Shown piece after piece: positions 1 through 7,329 of a DNA stretch of 19,096 nt. The position numbers and the translations under genes were made by a program. The stretch is from an uncultured bacterium (lineage in GTDB: Bacteria; Actinomycetota; Coriobacteriia; Coriobacteriales; Coriobacteriaceae): NCBI GenBank assembly GCA_905214615.1, contig CAJMMX010000050.1, positions 1-19,096 of the forward strand, given 5' to 3'. The notes below the pieces were generated by a model. The model searched no databases. It had not been told where the DNA came from and saw only the letters and a program-made list of their open reading frames with translations. The first letter of the stretch is position 1; each line of letters begins with the position of its first letter.

Positions 1-209
1 TGCTGCTGTGCTTTAGCGGCCTCACTGCCAAGCTGCAGATTGTGGGCTTCGTCGTTGAGCTTTCACGCGCACTGCCAAGCGCCATCGCCGGCTATGGCGT
101 CATCACGTCGCCCTTTGGCGGTGTGTTCCGCCTGGATTACGCTATCGTGGCCGTCATTTTGTTTGTGGCCGATTACCTGCTCACGCGCGCCTCGCGTCGC
201 GTCCGCTAG
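1..209 (+). CDS. C-terminal end of an unidentified membrane protein (5' truncated by window)
   Basis: An open frame enters from the left edge (first full codon at position 3) and stops at TAG 207-209, giving about 68 residues. The sequence is hydrophobic, with one probable membrane helix near the end (around DYAIVAVILFVADYLL), followed by a short basic tail (TRASRRVR) that would face the cytoplasm. The earlier segment (LLCFSGLTAKLQIVGF) loosely resembles the C-terminal part of nucleoside-recognition/YlbJ-like membrane proteins, but this is too weak to name it. The stop lies 9 bases before the next start, so the two genes are probably co-transcribed. I do not recognise the family with confidence. 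Confidence 0.6.
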   Translation, partial: LLCFSGLTAKLQIVGFVVELSRALPSAIAGYGVITSPFGGVFRLDYAIVAVILFVADYLLTRASRRVR

Positions 210-218
210 GGGAGCGCC

Positions 219-902
219 ATGTCCAGCAGCTACCTCATGAACCTGCTCGCCAGCGCCGTTGCCGTCATCGTGGGCATCGTGATCCACGAGAGCGCACACG
301 CCGCCGCGGCCTGGGCGCTCGGCGACAAGACGGCCCGTTCGCGCGGCCGCGTGTCGCTCAACCCGCTTAACCATATCGACCTGTTTGGCACCATCATCCT
401 GCCGCTGCTCATGCTCGCGGCCGGCGGCCCGGTATTCGCCTTCGCCAAACCCGTGCCCGTCTACCTCAACAACCTCAAGCACCCCAAACGCGACGAGGTC
501 CTGGTGAGCGTGGCCGGCCCCGCGTCGAACATCGCACTCGCGTGCCTCGCGGCCGCCCTCATGCACGCGGCATATGGCAGCCTCTATACCGGCATGTCCT
601 TTGCCACGGCGTCACAGATCATGAACTTCGGCGCCACGTTTATCGTGGTCAACCTGTCACTCGCGTTTTTTAACCTCATCCCGATCCCGCCGCTCGACGG
701 CTCGTCGATCATCGTGCCGTTCCTCAAAGGCAAGGCGCTCGCCAACTACTACCGCCTGCAGCAATACGCCATGCCGATCCTTATCATCGTGCTGTACCTG
801 CTGCCCATGTGGACAGGACTCGACGTGATTGGCCGCTATTTCGACGTTACCGTGTATCCGCTTTCTGAGCAGCTGCTCAACTTCGCAATCGCCGGCATCT
901 AA
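219..902 (+). CDS. Site-2-protease-like membrane zinc metalloprotease (peptidase M50 family)
   Basis: This 227-residue polytopic membrane protein carries the zinc-binding HExxH motif as HESAH at residues 23-27, inside the first helix. The second family signature, NLIPIPPLDG, is at about 152-161, and its Asp160 is the expected third zinc ligand. Both motifs define the short single-domain M50 (Rip/YwhC-like) intramembrane proteases, which have no PDZ domain. Four to five hydrophobic segments are visible. Family members cleave transmembrane substrates or act in signalling; the substrate here cannot be inferred. In many Gram-positive genomes this type of gene sits immediately upstream of scpA and scpB, as it does here. 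A Shine-Dalgarno-like GGGGAG lies just before ATG 219. Confidence 0.88.
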   Translation: MSSSYLMNLLASAVAVIVGIVIHESAHAAAAWALGDKTARSRGRVSLNPLNHIDLFGTIILPLLMLAAGGPVFAFAKPVPVYLNNLKHPKRDEVLVSVAGPASNIALACLAAALMHAAYGSLYTGMSFATASQIMNFGATFIVVNLSLAFFNLIPIPPLDGSSIIVPFLKGKALANYYRLQQYAMPILIIVLYLLPMWTGLDVIGRYFDVTVYPLSEQLLNFAIAGI

Positions 903-917
903 GGTAAACTTACAGGT

Positions 918-936
918 CGACCGTGCAAAACGGTCG
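918..936 (+). other. Small hairpin between the M50 protease gene and scpA
   Basis: CGACCG (918-923) pairs with CGGTCG (931-936) around a 7-base loop in the 84-base gap before scpA. There is no T-run after it, so it is not a good intrinsic terminator. It may be an attenuator or RNA processing site, or simply chance in GC-rich DNA. Confidence 0.3.
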
Positions 937-972
937 TAACATGCACCCAAACCGCGCCGCGAAGGCGCCGTC

Positions 973-980
973 AAAGGAGG
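973..980 (+). promoter_or_regulatory. Strong ribosome binding site of scpA
   Basis: AAAGGAGG is a full match to the anti-Shine-Dalgarno core, 6 bases before ATG 987. It fixes the scpA start. Confidence 0.85.
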
Positions 981-986
981 TCGAAG

Positions 987-1796
987 ATGTCGTATCGCGT
1001 GTCGACGCAGGTCTACAGCGGACCTTTCGACCTGCTGCTGCAGCTGGTAACCCGACAAAAAGTAGATATCGGCGCCATCTCCATCAGCGAGGTGGCCGAG
1101 CAGTACCTTGCCGAGGTGGAGCGCATCGAGGCGCTGGACCTGGACGTGGCGAGCGACTTTCTGCTGGTCGCGGCAACTCTTTTGGACATCAAGGCCGCCT
1201 CGCTGGTGCCCCAGGAAGCCCCGCGCAAGACAGACGACGATGACGAGGGCGACGAGGACCTGGAGGAACTCAGCGCGCTCGACGGCGACGCCTTGCGCGA
1301 GGTCCTGATCCAGCGCCTGATTGCCTACAAGCAGTTTAAAGGCGCGGCTGCGGCCCTCGGTGCCCGCATGCAAGCCGAAAGCCGTATGCATCCGCGTGTG
1401 GCCGGCCCCGACCCTGAGTTCCTAGGGCTCATGCCCGACTATCTGGCTGGCATCACCCTGCGCGGCCTGGCCGTTATCTGTGCCGACCTGGATGGCAAGC
1501 GCCAGACCTTCCTGCTGGAGGCCGAGCATGTGGCGCCGCATCGCGTACCGCTCGACCTGACCGTGGCCTCAGTCGACCGCTTTACCATGGCGCACCAAAC
1601 CTGCACCTTCCGCGAGCTGTTGGACGGCGACGCCACCACCGAGCAACTCGTCGTCACCTTCCTGGCCATGTTAGAGCTCGCAAAGCGCGGTTCGCTCACG
1701 CTGAGCCAGGACGAGATCTTCGGAACCATCTGCATCAACCGAGTCGAGGGCGCCGAGGCATACGTGCCCGGCGAGGGCCCCGAGCTCACCGAATAG
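987..1796 (+). CDS. scpA: Segregation and condensation protein A (ScpA, kleisin)
   Basis: ScpA is the kleisin subunit of the SMC-ScpAB condensin. It bridges the SMC head domains and compacts and segregates the chromosome. This 269-residue protein has the typical N-terminal signature YSGPFDLLLQLV (residues 10-21) and the following IGAISISEVAEQYL helix that contacts SMC. A very acidic linker (around 83-95, DDDDEGDEDLEEL) comes next. The C-terminal part, ending in RGSLTLSQDEIFGTI, matches the winged-helix end of ScpA. Length fits the family (about 240-280). It lies 11 bases upstream of scpB, its obligate partner, and an excellent ribosome binding site precedes ATG 987. Confidence 0.95.
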   Translation: MSYRVSTQVYSGPFDLLLQLVTRQKVDIGAISISEVAEQYLAEVERIEALDLDVASDFLLVAATLLDIKAASLVPQEAPRKTDDDDEGDEDLEELSALDGDALREVLIQRLIAYKQFKGAAAALGARMQAESRMHPRVAGPDPEFLGLMPDYLAGITLRGLAVICADLDGKRQTFLLEAEHVAPHRVPLDLTVASVDRFTMAHQTCTFRELLDGDATTEQLVVTFLAMLELAKRGSLTLSQDEIFGTICINRVEGAEAYVPGEGPELTE

Positions 1797-1807
1797 GAGC
1801 AGCAACC

Positions 1808-2536
1808 ATGTCAACCCTTTCAACGCTGGAGGCAAACAGCCTCAAAGGCGCCCTCGAGGCGCTGCTGCTGGTGTCGAGCGACCCGGTGAGTGCGCCCGCG
1901 CTCGCCGGCGCACTGGATATCGCCCCCGGCGAGTGCGCATCGCTGCTCGCCGAGCTCAAGGTTGAGTACGAGGAGGCCAACCGTGGCTTTCAGCTGCGTG
2001 AGGTCGCCGGCGGCTGGCGCCTGTTTACGCACCCCGCCTACCACGACGTGGTCGAGGCCTATGTGTTGAGCTGGGACACGCAAAAGCTGTCGCAGGCCGC
2101 GCTCGAAACACTGGCCGTCATCGCATACCACCAGCCCGTGACGCGCGAGGTGGTCAAGGGCATCCGCGGCGTCAATTCCGACGGCGTCATCGCGTCGCTC
2201 GTGGACAAAGGTCTGGTGCGCGAGCTCGGACGCGACCCCCAGCGCGGTCAAGCCATCATCTACGGCACGACCAACGCCTTCTTGGAAAAGTTCGGTCTGC
2301 GCTCCACCCGCGATCTGCCCGATCTGGAGCAGTTTGCCCCCGACGAGCAGTCGCGTCAGTTTATCCGCGAGCGCCTGAGCGGCCGCAGCATTCAGTCCAC
2401 GCTCGAGGAGCAGGCCGAGGACCTGGACGAAGAGCGCGAACTGCTCGATACCGATCTTGAAGATGTTGAGGCAGTCGAGGACTTGGAGACCCTGGTCGTC
2501 GACAAGACCTCGGAGGATTTACATGACGAGGACTAA
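1808..2536 (+). CDS. scpB: Segregation and condensation protein B (ScpB)
   Basis: ScpB dimers bind the middle of ScpA and regulate the SMC condensin. The 242-residue product shows the two winged-helix domains of the family. The most conserved stretch is around TLAVIAYHQPVTREVVKGIR, followed by GVNSDGVIASLVDKGLV, in the second domain. After GTTNAFLEKFGLRS the protein ends in a long, strongly acidic tail of about 60 residues (EEQAEDLDEEREL and on), longer than in Bacillus. It starts 11 bases after scpA with AGGAG upstream. Its end overlaps the longer reading of the next gene by 14 bases if that gene starts at 2523. Confidence 0.95.
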   Translation: MSTLSTLEANSLKGALEALLLVSSDPVSAPALAGALDIAPGECASLLAELKVEYEEANRGFQLREVAGGWRLFTHPAYHDVVEAYVLSWDTQKLSQAALETLAVIAYHQPVTREVVKGIRGVNSDGVIASLVDKGLVRELGRDPQRGQAIIYGTTNAFLEKFGLRSTRDLPDLEQFAPDEQSRQFIRERLSGRSIQSTLEEQAEDLDEERELLDTDLEDVEAVEDLETLVVDKTSEDLHDED

Positions 2537-2542
2537 CGAAGT

Positions 2543-2550
2543 AGGGGAGA
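2543..2550 (+). promoter_or_regulatory. Ribosome binding site deciding the rluB start
   Basis: AGGGGAGA lies 8 bases before ATG 2559. The alternative in-frame ATG at 2523 lies inside scpB and has no comparable site, so 2559 is preferred. Confidence 0.65.
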
Positions 2551-2558
2551 CGCGCGCC

Positions 2559-3488
2559 ATGGGTAACGCAGTACCCGCTGCCGACGCCCAGCCTGTCTAC
2601 CCGCACACCATGCGCCTGCAGCGCTTTTTGGCGCGCGCGGGCGTGGCGAGCCGCCGCGGGTCGGAGGACCTGATGACCGCCGGACGCGTGACCGTTAACG
2701 GCGAGGTCGCGACCGAACTGGGCACCAAAGTCGACGTCGAACGCGATCACATCGAGGTTGACGGCATGCCTGTCAAGCTCAACCAGGGCGCCGTGTACCT
2801 GATGCTCTACAAGCCGACCGGCTACCTCACTACCATGAGCGACCCGCAGGAGCGCCCTTGCGTGGCCGATCTGGTCCCGCGCGACCGATTTCCGGGCCTG
2901 TTTCCGGTGGGCCGCCTGGACCGTGACACCACAGGCCTTTTGCTCTTTACCACCGACGGCGACCTGTCGCAGGATCTACTGCACCCCAGCAAGCACGTCT
3001 ACAAGACCTACCAGGCGCTCGTGGACGGGCAGCTGTCCGACCACGATCTTACGCCGCTGCGTCGCGGCATCGAGCTCGACGACGGTCTGTGCCAGCCGGC
3101 TATCTGCCGCATCATCACCGCACGCGAGGCAGAGGCCGTGGCTCCGCAAGGCGTAAAGCCCGGTACCACCGCCGTGGAGGTCATCATCCGCGAGGGACGC
3201 AAGAACCAGGTCAAGCGCATGCTGAGCAAGATCCACCATCCGGTGATCCGCCTGCACCGCTGCAACTTTGCCGGCCTTGAGCTCGAGGGCGTGGCCAAGG
3301 GCTCATGGCGCGAGCTCACCGACCGCGAGGTGCAGATCCTCAAGGCCGGCGGCATCCCGCCCAAGCAGGCGAGCGCCAAGAGCAACGGCGGCAAGCCCCA
3401 AGACACGCCCGCCAGCCGCACGCGTCACCACGGCAGCCACGGCTCCGCACCCAAGCGCAACACCTACCGCGAGCGCTACACAGGCTAG
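2559..3488 (+). CDS. rluB: rRNA pseudouridine synthase, RsuA/RluB/E/F family (probably RluB)
   Basis: The protein isomerises a specific uridine of ribosomal RNA to pseudouridine. From ATG 2559 it has 309 residues. It begins with an S4 RNA-binding domain (MRLQRFLARAGVASRR, then VTVNGEVATELG). The catalytic domain follows, with the family motif GRLDRDTTGLLLFTTDG, whose first Asp is the catalytic nucleophile. Later it has EGRKNQVKRML and VIRLHR, both typical of RsuA/RluB. The C-terminus carries a basic, Lys/Ser/His-rich unstructured tail of about 45 residues, a common RNA-binding extension. Placement after scpAB and before cmk is a widely conserved arrangement and favours RluB over RsuA or RluE/F. 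Start 2523 (12 residues longer) is possible but less likely. Confidence 0.92.
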   Translation: MGNAVPAADAQPVYPHTMRLQRFLARAGVASRRGSEDLMTAGRVTVNGEVATELGTKVDVERDHIEVDGMPVKLNQGAVYLMLYKPTGYLTTMSDPQERPCVADLVPRDRFPGLFPVGRLDRDTTGLLLFTTDGDLSQDLLHPSKHVYKTYQALVDGQLSDHDLTPLRRGIELDDGLCQPAICRIITAREAEAVAPQGVKPGTTAVEVIIREGRKNQVKRMLSKIHHPVIRLHRCNFAGLELEGVAKGSWRELTDREVQILKAGGIPPKQASAKSNGGKPQDTPASRTRHHGSHGSAPKRNTYRERYTG

Positions 3489-3553
3489 GCAACCCGCCGC
3501 GCCCCAGCGCCCCGAACCATACCAGCACGTCAACCATCGAAAGGAAGTATTGC

Positions 3554-4240
3554 ATGATCGTCGCCATCGACGGCCCCGCCGGTTCCGGCAAATCCACCAT
3601 CGCCAAGGAGATCGCCCGCCAGCTGGGCTTTAACAAGCTCGACACGGGCGCCATGTATCGCGCCGTCACCTTCGCCGCTCTCGACCGCGGCATCGATTTG
3701 GACGACGAGACGGCCATCGACGCCCTCGCCAAGCAAATCGAGATTCGCTTTACCAACGGCACCGGCGAGGATACGCGCCTGACCATTGACGGCCAGGACG
3801 CTTCGGCTGCCATTCGTACCCCGCAGGTCGACGCCAACGTATCCAAGGTCTCGGCCTACCCGGGCGTGCGCGCCGCCATGCTCATTCACCAGCGCCGAGC
3901 CGCTGAGGACCGCGATATCGTGGCCGAGGGTCGCGACATCGGAACCGTCGTGTTCCCCAACGCGCAGGTCAAGGTCTTCCTGACCGCCGACCCGCGCGAG
4001 CGCGCCCGCCGCCGCGTGCTGCAGCGTCACCAAAACGACGCCCAGCCGCTTACTGCCGAGCAGCTCGAGGCCGAGGTCGACGAGACTCTCGACGCCCTTA
4101 AGCAGCGCGACAAGCTTGACAGCAGCCGCGAGGTCGCGCCGCTCGTGCCCGCCGAGAACGCCGTGCACGTTGATTCCACCGCCCATACCATCGACGAGGT
4201 CGTCCGCATTATTGAGGACCTCATCAACCAAAGGAGGTAG
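3554..4240 (+). CDS. cmk: Cytidylate kinase
   Basis: Cmk phosphorylates CMP and dCMP with ATP to feed CTP/dCTP and phospholipid precursor pools. The 228-residue protein opens with MIVAIDGPAGSGKST, whose P-loop GPAGSGKS binds ATP, followed by LDTGAMYRAVT, the signature CMP-binding strand of bacterial Cmk. EGRDIGTVVFPNA and the arginine-rich lid RERARRRVLQRH are also diagnostic, and the end DEVVRIIEDLI is typical. ATG 3554 with GAAAGGAAG upstream gives the standard N-terminus; the longer open frame upstream overlaps rluB and has no family resemblance. It ends 3 bases before the acyltransferase gene. Confidence 0.96.
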   Translation: MIVAIDGPAGSGKSTIAKEIARQLGFNKLDTGAMYRAVTFAALDRGIDLDDETAIDALAKQIEIRFTNGTGEDTRLTIDGQDASAAIRTPQVDANVSKVSAYPGVRAAMLIHQRRAAEDRDIVAEGRDIGTVVFPNAQVKVFLTADPRERARRRVLQRHQNDAQPLTAEQLEAEVDETLDALKQRDKLDSSREVAPLVPAENAVHVDSTAHTIDEVVRIIEDLINQRR

Positions 4241-4243
4241 CCC

Positions 4244-4972
4244 ATGCGCCTGTTTAAGCAGACGCCCGAGGACTATTACAACGCCCCCTACGCAGAGTTC
4301 CCAGCGCTCATTCGCGGCACCGTCGTCGTAGTCATGGCCATCCTTTGGGCCTTCTCCAAGCTCATGTGGCGTTGGAAGGTCGAAGATGCCGATCTGCTGT
4401 TTGAGCGCCAGGACAGCCGCGGCAGCGTGGTCATCTGCAACCACACCTCGATGGCTGAGCTCTTGGCCGTGGAGACGGCGTTGTTCTTTGGCGGCCGCCG
4501 CATTCGCCCCATCTTTAAGTCCGAGTTCGCCAAGAGCAAGATTGTGCGCTGGGCCTTTAGCCGCGTAGGCGGCATCCCCGTGGAGCGTGGTACTGCAGAT
4601 ATGAAGTGCCTGCGCGCCGCCCAGCATGCGCTGCAGCGCGGCGAGGACGTTCTGATCTTCCCCGAGGGCACGCGCATCCGCTCGCGCGAGATCAAGCCCG
4701 AGGTCCACGGCGGTTTTGCGCTCATCGCTCAGATGGGCAAGGCTCCTGTGAACCCGCTCGCCATCTGCGGCTGGTCCGACATCACGCCCGCGGGCAAAAA
4801 GATCATGCGTCCCAAGAAGTGCTGGATCCGCGCCGGCAAGGCCGTCTCGCTTTCCGACGCACCGGCCGGGCTTAAGCGCACGGAGCGCCTGGAATGGTTT
4901 GAGTCCGAGGCCATGAACCGCGTCTACGCCATGCGAGACGAGCTGTGCGCCGAGCATCCGGGCAGGTTCTAG
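4244..4972 (+). CDS. plsC: 1-acyl-sn-glycerol-3-phosphate acyltransferase (PlsC family)
   Basis: PlsC-type enzymes acylate lysophosphatidic acid to phosphatidic acid at the membrane. The 242-residue protein has an N-terminal hydrophobic helix (about 24-40) and the acyltransferase blocks: block I NHTSMAE at 66-72, block II around GGIPVERG, and block III FPEGTRIRS starting at residue 139. The catalytic block I motif is normally HX4D; here it reads His67-X4-Glu72, so Asp is replaced by Glu. The other blocks are intact. The gene follows cmk by 3 bases after AAAGGAGG and precedes ispH by 2 bases, so all three are translationally close. Together with plsY and gpsA downstream, the window carries most of phosphatidate synthesis. 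It could alternatively be an acyltransferase with another acceptor. Confidence 0.88.
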   Translation: MRLFKQTPEDYYNAPYAEFPALIRGTVVVVMAILWAFSKLMWRWKVEDADLLFERQDSRGSVVICNHTSMAELLAVETALFFGGRRIRPIFKSEFAKSKIVRWAFSRVGGIPVERGTADMKCLRAAQHALQRGEDVLIFPEGTRIRSREIKPEVHGGFALIAQMGKAPVNPLAICGWSDITPAGKKIMRPKKCWIRAGKAVSLSDAPAGLKRTERLEWFESEAMNRVYAMRDELCAEHPGRF

Positions 4973-4974
4973 CC

Positions 4975-5874
4975 ATGAGCGAGAACGTGACGAACACTGC
5001 CGCGACCGCGTCCGACCAGGCAACCGCGCCTACCATCGAGATCGCCGCCCACGCCGGCACTTGCTACGGCGTACAGCGTGCGCTCGATATGGCGCTGGCC
5101 GCCGCGCCGCAGGCAGGGGAGTGCACTCAGGTCCATACCTTGGGTCCGCTCATCCATAACCCCATCGTGGTGCGCGAGCTCGCTGAGGCAGGCGTTGGCT
5201 TGGCCGAAACCCTGGACGACGCAGCGTCGGGCACCGTAATCATCCGCGCCCACGGCGTGGTGCCGCAGGTCATCGATGCTGCCCGCAAGCGTAGCCTTAA
5301 CGTCGTCGACGCCACCTGCCCTTACGTCAAGAAGGTCCACGTGGCCGCCGAGCGGCTGGTGCGCGAGGGCTACCGCGTACTCGTCGTGGGCGAGCCGGGC
5401 CATCCCGAGGTGGAGGGCATCCTGGGCCACGCTGGTGATAACGCGCAGGTCGTGAGTTGCGCTGCCGATGCGGACGCGCTGCCGCTCAAGGGCAAGGTGG
5501 GCCTGGTTGTGCAGACCACCCAGACCGCGCAGAACCTCGCCGAGGTCGTGGCTGCCATCACCCCGCGCGTGCAGGAGCTGCGCGTGATCAACACCATCTG
5601 CGCCGCCACGAGCGAGCGCCAGCAGGCAGCCGCATCACTTGCCAAACGCTGTGATTGCATGGTCGTCGTGGGTGGCAAGAACTCGGGCAACACCCGCCGC
5701 CTGGCTCAGATTTGCGCAGACGCCTGCGAGCACACGCATCACATCGAGGAAGCTTCCGAGCTTCTGGCCGCGTGGTTTACCGACGCTCACCACATCGGCA
5801 TCACCGCCGGAGCCTCAACCCCGCAAGAACACATCGAGCGCGCCGTAACGCGCATCAAGGAGCTTTGCCGCTAA
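4975..5874 (+). CDS. ispH: 4-hydroxy-3-methylbut-2-enyl diphosphate reductase (IspH)
   Basis: IspH is the final enzyme of the MEP isoprenoid pathway. It reduces HMBPP to IPP and DMAPP with a [4Fe-4S] cluster. The 299-residue product has the three cluster cysteines in their family contexts: Cys30 in AHAGTCYGVQRA, Cys115 in VDATCPYVKKVH and Cys209 in INTICAATSERQ. The substrate-binding motif GHPEVEGILGH and the late GITAGASTPQ motif are present. A Thr/Ala-rich leader of about 20 residues precedes the conserved start. ATG 4975 lies 2 bases after plsC stops. An upstream in-frame GTG at 4945, inside plsC, is less likely. The upstream ribosome binding site is weak, which suggests coupling to plsC translation. 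Confidence 0.96.
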   Translation: MSENVTNTAATASDQATAPTIEIAAHAGTCYGVQRALDMALAAAPQAGECTQVHTLGPLIHNPIVVRELAEAGVGLAETLDDAASGTVIIRAHGVVPQVIDAARKRSLNVVDATCPYVKKVHVAAERLVREGYRVLVVGEPGHPEVEGILGHAGDNAQVVSCAADADALPLKGKVGLVVQTTQTAQNLAEVVAAITPRVQELRVINTICAATSERQQAAASLAKRCDCMVVVGGKNSGNTRRLAQICADACEHTHHIEEASELLAAWFTDAHHIGITAGASTPQEHIERAVTRIKELCR

Positions 5875-5876
5875 TC

Positions 5877-7319
5877 ATGGACCAGACCGTACCCGCATAC
5901 GCCGCCGAGGTGGCCGATTACGGGCGCAGCCGCGACCCCGAGCCGGGTGAGGGCGCGCTCGTAAAGAACGTGCGTCCCGAATCGCCCGCGTGGGATGTGG
6001 GTATCGAGCCGGGCATGCGCGTACTTACGGTCAACGGCGAGCAGCTTACCGATATGATCGTGTGGCTCTGGGAGGCCGACGATGATACCGTCGACCTCGA
6101 GGTTTTCGACCCGCGCGACGGCACCGTCACCCCCGTCGAGCTCGACCGCTTTCCCGGCGAGGATTGGGGTTTGGAGTTCGATGGCCCCATCTTCGACGGC
6201 ATGCGTACCTGCGTCAACGCCTGCGTGTTCTGCTTTATGACCATGCTCCCCAAGGGCGGCCGCTCCACGCTCTATATTCGCGACGACGACTATCGCCTAA
6301 GCTTTTTGCAAGGCAACTTTGTCACGCTTACGAACCTCACCGACGAGGACGTGCAAAACGTCATCCAGCGCAACATGAGTCCCATGAACGTGTCGGTCCA
6401 CGCTGTGAGCCCCGACGTCCGCCGTCGTATGATGGGCCGTAACGCCCAGCGAGGCATGGACGTACTCGAGACCATCATGGCCGCCGGCATCGAGATTCAC
6501 GCGCAGATCGTGTTGTGCCCCGGCATGAACGACGGCGAGGAGCTGGAAAAGACCCTGCGCTTTTGCGAGGAGCACGAGCAAATCACAAGCCTGGGCATCG
6601 TGCCGCTCGGCTTTACCAAGCATCAGAACCGTTTTAGCTGGTCCTACAGCGACAAGCCCGAGCTAGCGCGCGAGACCATTGCCATGATCCGTCCCTACCA
6701 GGACCGTGCCTTCGAGCGCTTTGGCCGCCACACCTTCCAGATGAGCGACGAGTTCTATCTGGACGCCGGCATCGATCCTCCCGAGGCGGACTTTTACGAC
6801 GGTTACCCGCAGTACTACGACGGCATCGGCATGATCCGCTCGTATCTAGACGAGACCGACGACGTGCTTGCCGCCGATACCGAGCGACTGGCCCGCGTCC
6901 GCGAGGCCATCGCCGCACGCAGCCAGCACCTGCTGTGCCTTTCGGGCGCCAGCGCGCGCGACACCGTGGCACGCTTTGTGGAGTCGCCGCATGGTCTCGA
7001 CGGCACCGTCACGGCCATCAAGAACCGCTACTTTGGCGGCAACGTGGACGTGACCGGCCTCATCGTCGCGTGCGACATTCTGGAGCAGCTGCCCCAAGAC
7101 CTGTCGGGGGTTATGCTCTTTGTGCCTAAGCTCATGTTCAACGCTGACGGCATGACGCTTGACGAGTATCATCGTGACGATTTACTCGCAAGCCTTACCA
7201 GTCGCGGCGCCGAGGTTCATGTGGTATCGACCATGCCGCATGAGCTGCTCGATACCCTGGAGCACATCCTTGGCATTGTGCCTGCCGACTCTACTAATTC
7301 CACTGACCCTACCCATTAA
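5877..7319 (+). CDS. DUF512 radical-SAM protein with N-terminal PDZ-like domain
   Basis: The 480-residue protein belongs to the DUF512 family, whose reaction is unknown. An N-terminal PDZ-like region (about residues 20-90, with SPAWDVGIEPGMRVLTVNG) precedes a radical-SAM segment with the cluster motif CVNACVFC (Cys112, Cys116, Cys119; CX3CX2C). Then come the family signatures RDDDYRLSFLQGNFVTLTN and NVSVHAVSPDVRRRMMGRN. The C-terminal DUF512 part includes GASARDTVARF and NRYFGGNVDVTGL. The start is ATG 5877, 2 bases after ispH, with AAGGAG inside the end of ispH. In Firmicutes and relatives this gene is repeatedly found next to der, plsY and gpsA, as here, which hints at a link to ribosome assembly or membrane lipid synthesis without proving one. 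Confidence 0.92.
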   Translation: MDQTVPAYAAEVADYGRSRDPEPGEGALVKNVRPESPAWDVGIEPGMRVLTVNGEQLTDMIVWLWEADDDTVDLEVFDPRDGTVTPVELDRFPGEDWGLEFDGPIFDGMRTCVNACVFCFMTMLPKGGRSTLYIRDDDYRLSFLQGNFVTLTNLTDEDVQNVIQRNMSPMNVSVHAVSPDVRRRMMGRNAQRGMDVLETIMAAGIEIHAQIVLCPGMNDGEELEKTLRFCEEHEQITSLGIVPLGFTKHQNRFSWSYSDKPELARETIAMIRPYQDRAFERFGRHTFQMSDEFYLDAGIDPPEADFYDGYPQYYDGIGMIRSYLDETDDVLAADTERLARVREAIAARSQHLLCLSGASARDTVARFVESPHGLDGTVTAIKNRYFGGNVDVTGLIVACDILEQLPQDLSGVMLFVPKLMFNADGMTLDEYHRDDLLASLTSRGAEVHVVSTMPHELLDTLEHILGIVPADSTNSTDPTH

Positions 7320-7329
7320 AGGAGAGCAG

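Noticed and set aside
4945..4974. Upstream GTG start for ispH.
   Set aside because: It lies within plsC, adds ten residues with no family similarity and has no better ribosome binding site than ATG 4975.
3530..5023. Very long minus-strand open frame opposite cmk and plsC.
   Set aside because: It is the antisense of two clear core genes in GC-rich DNA, with no family motif or ribosome binding site. The same applies to the minus-strand frames at 7309-8895, 9203-10174, 10226-11392 and 13053-14678.
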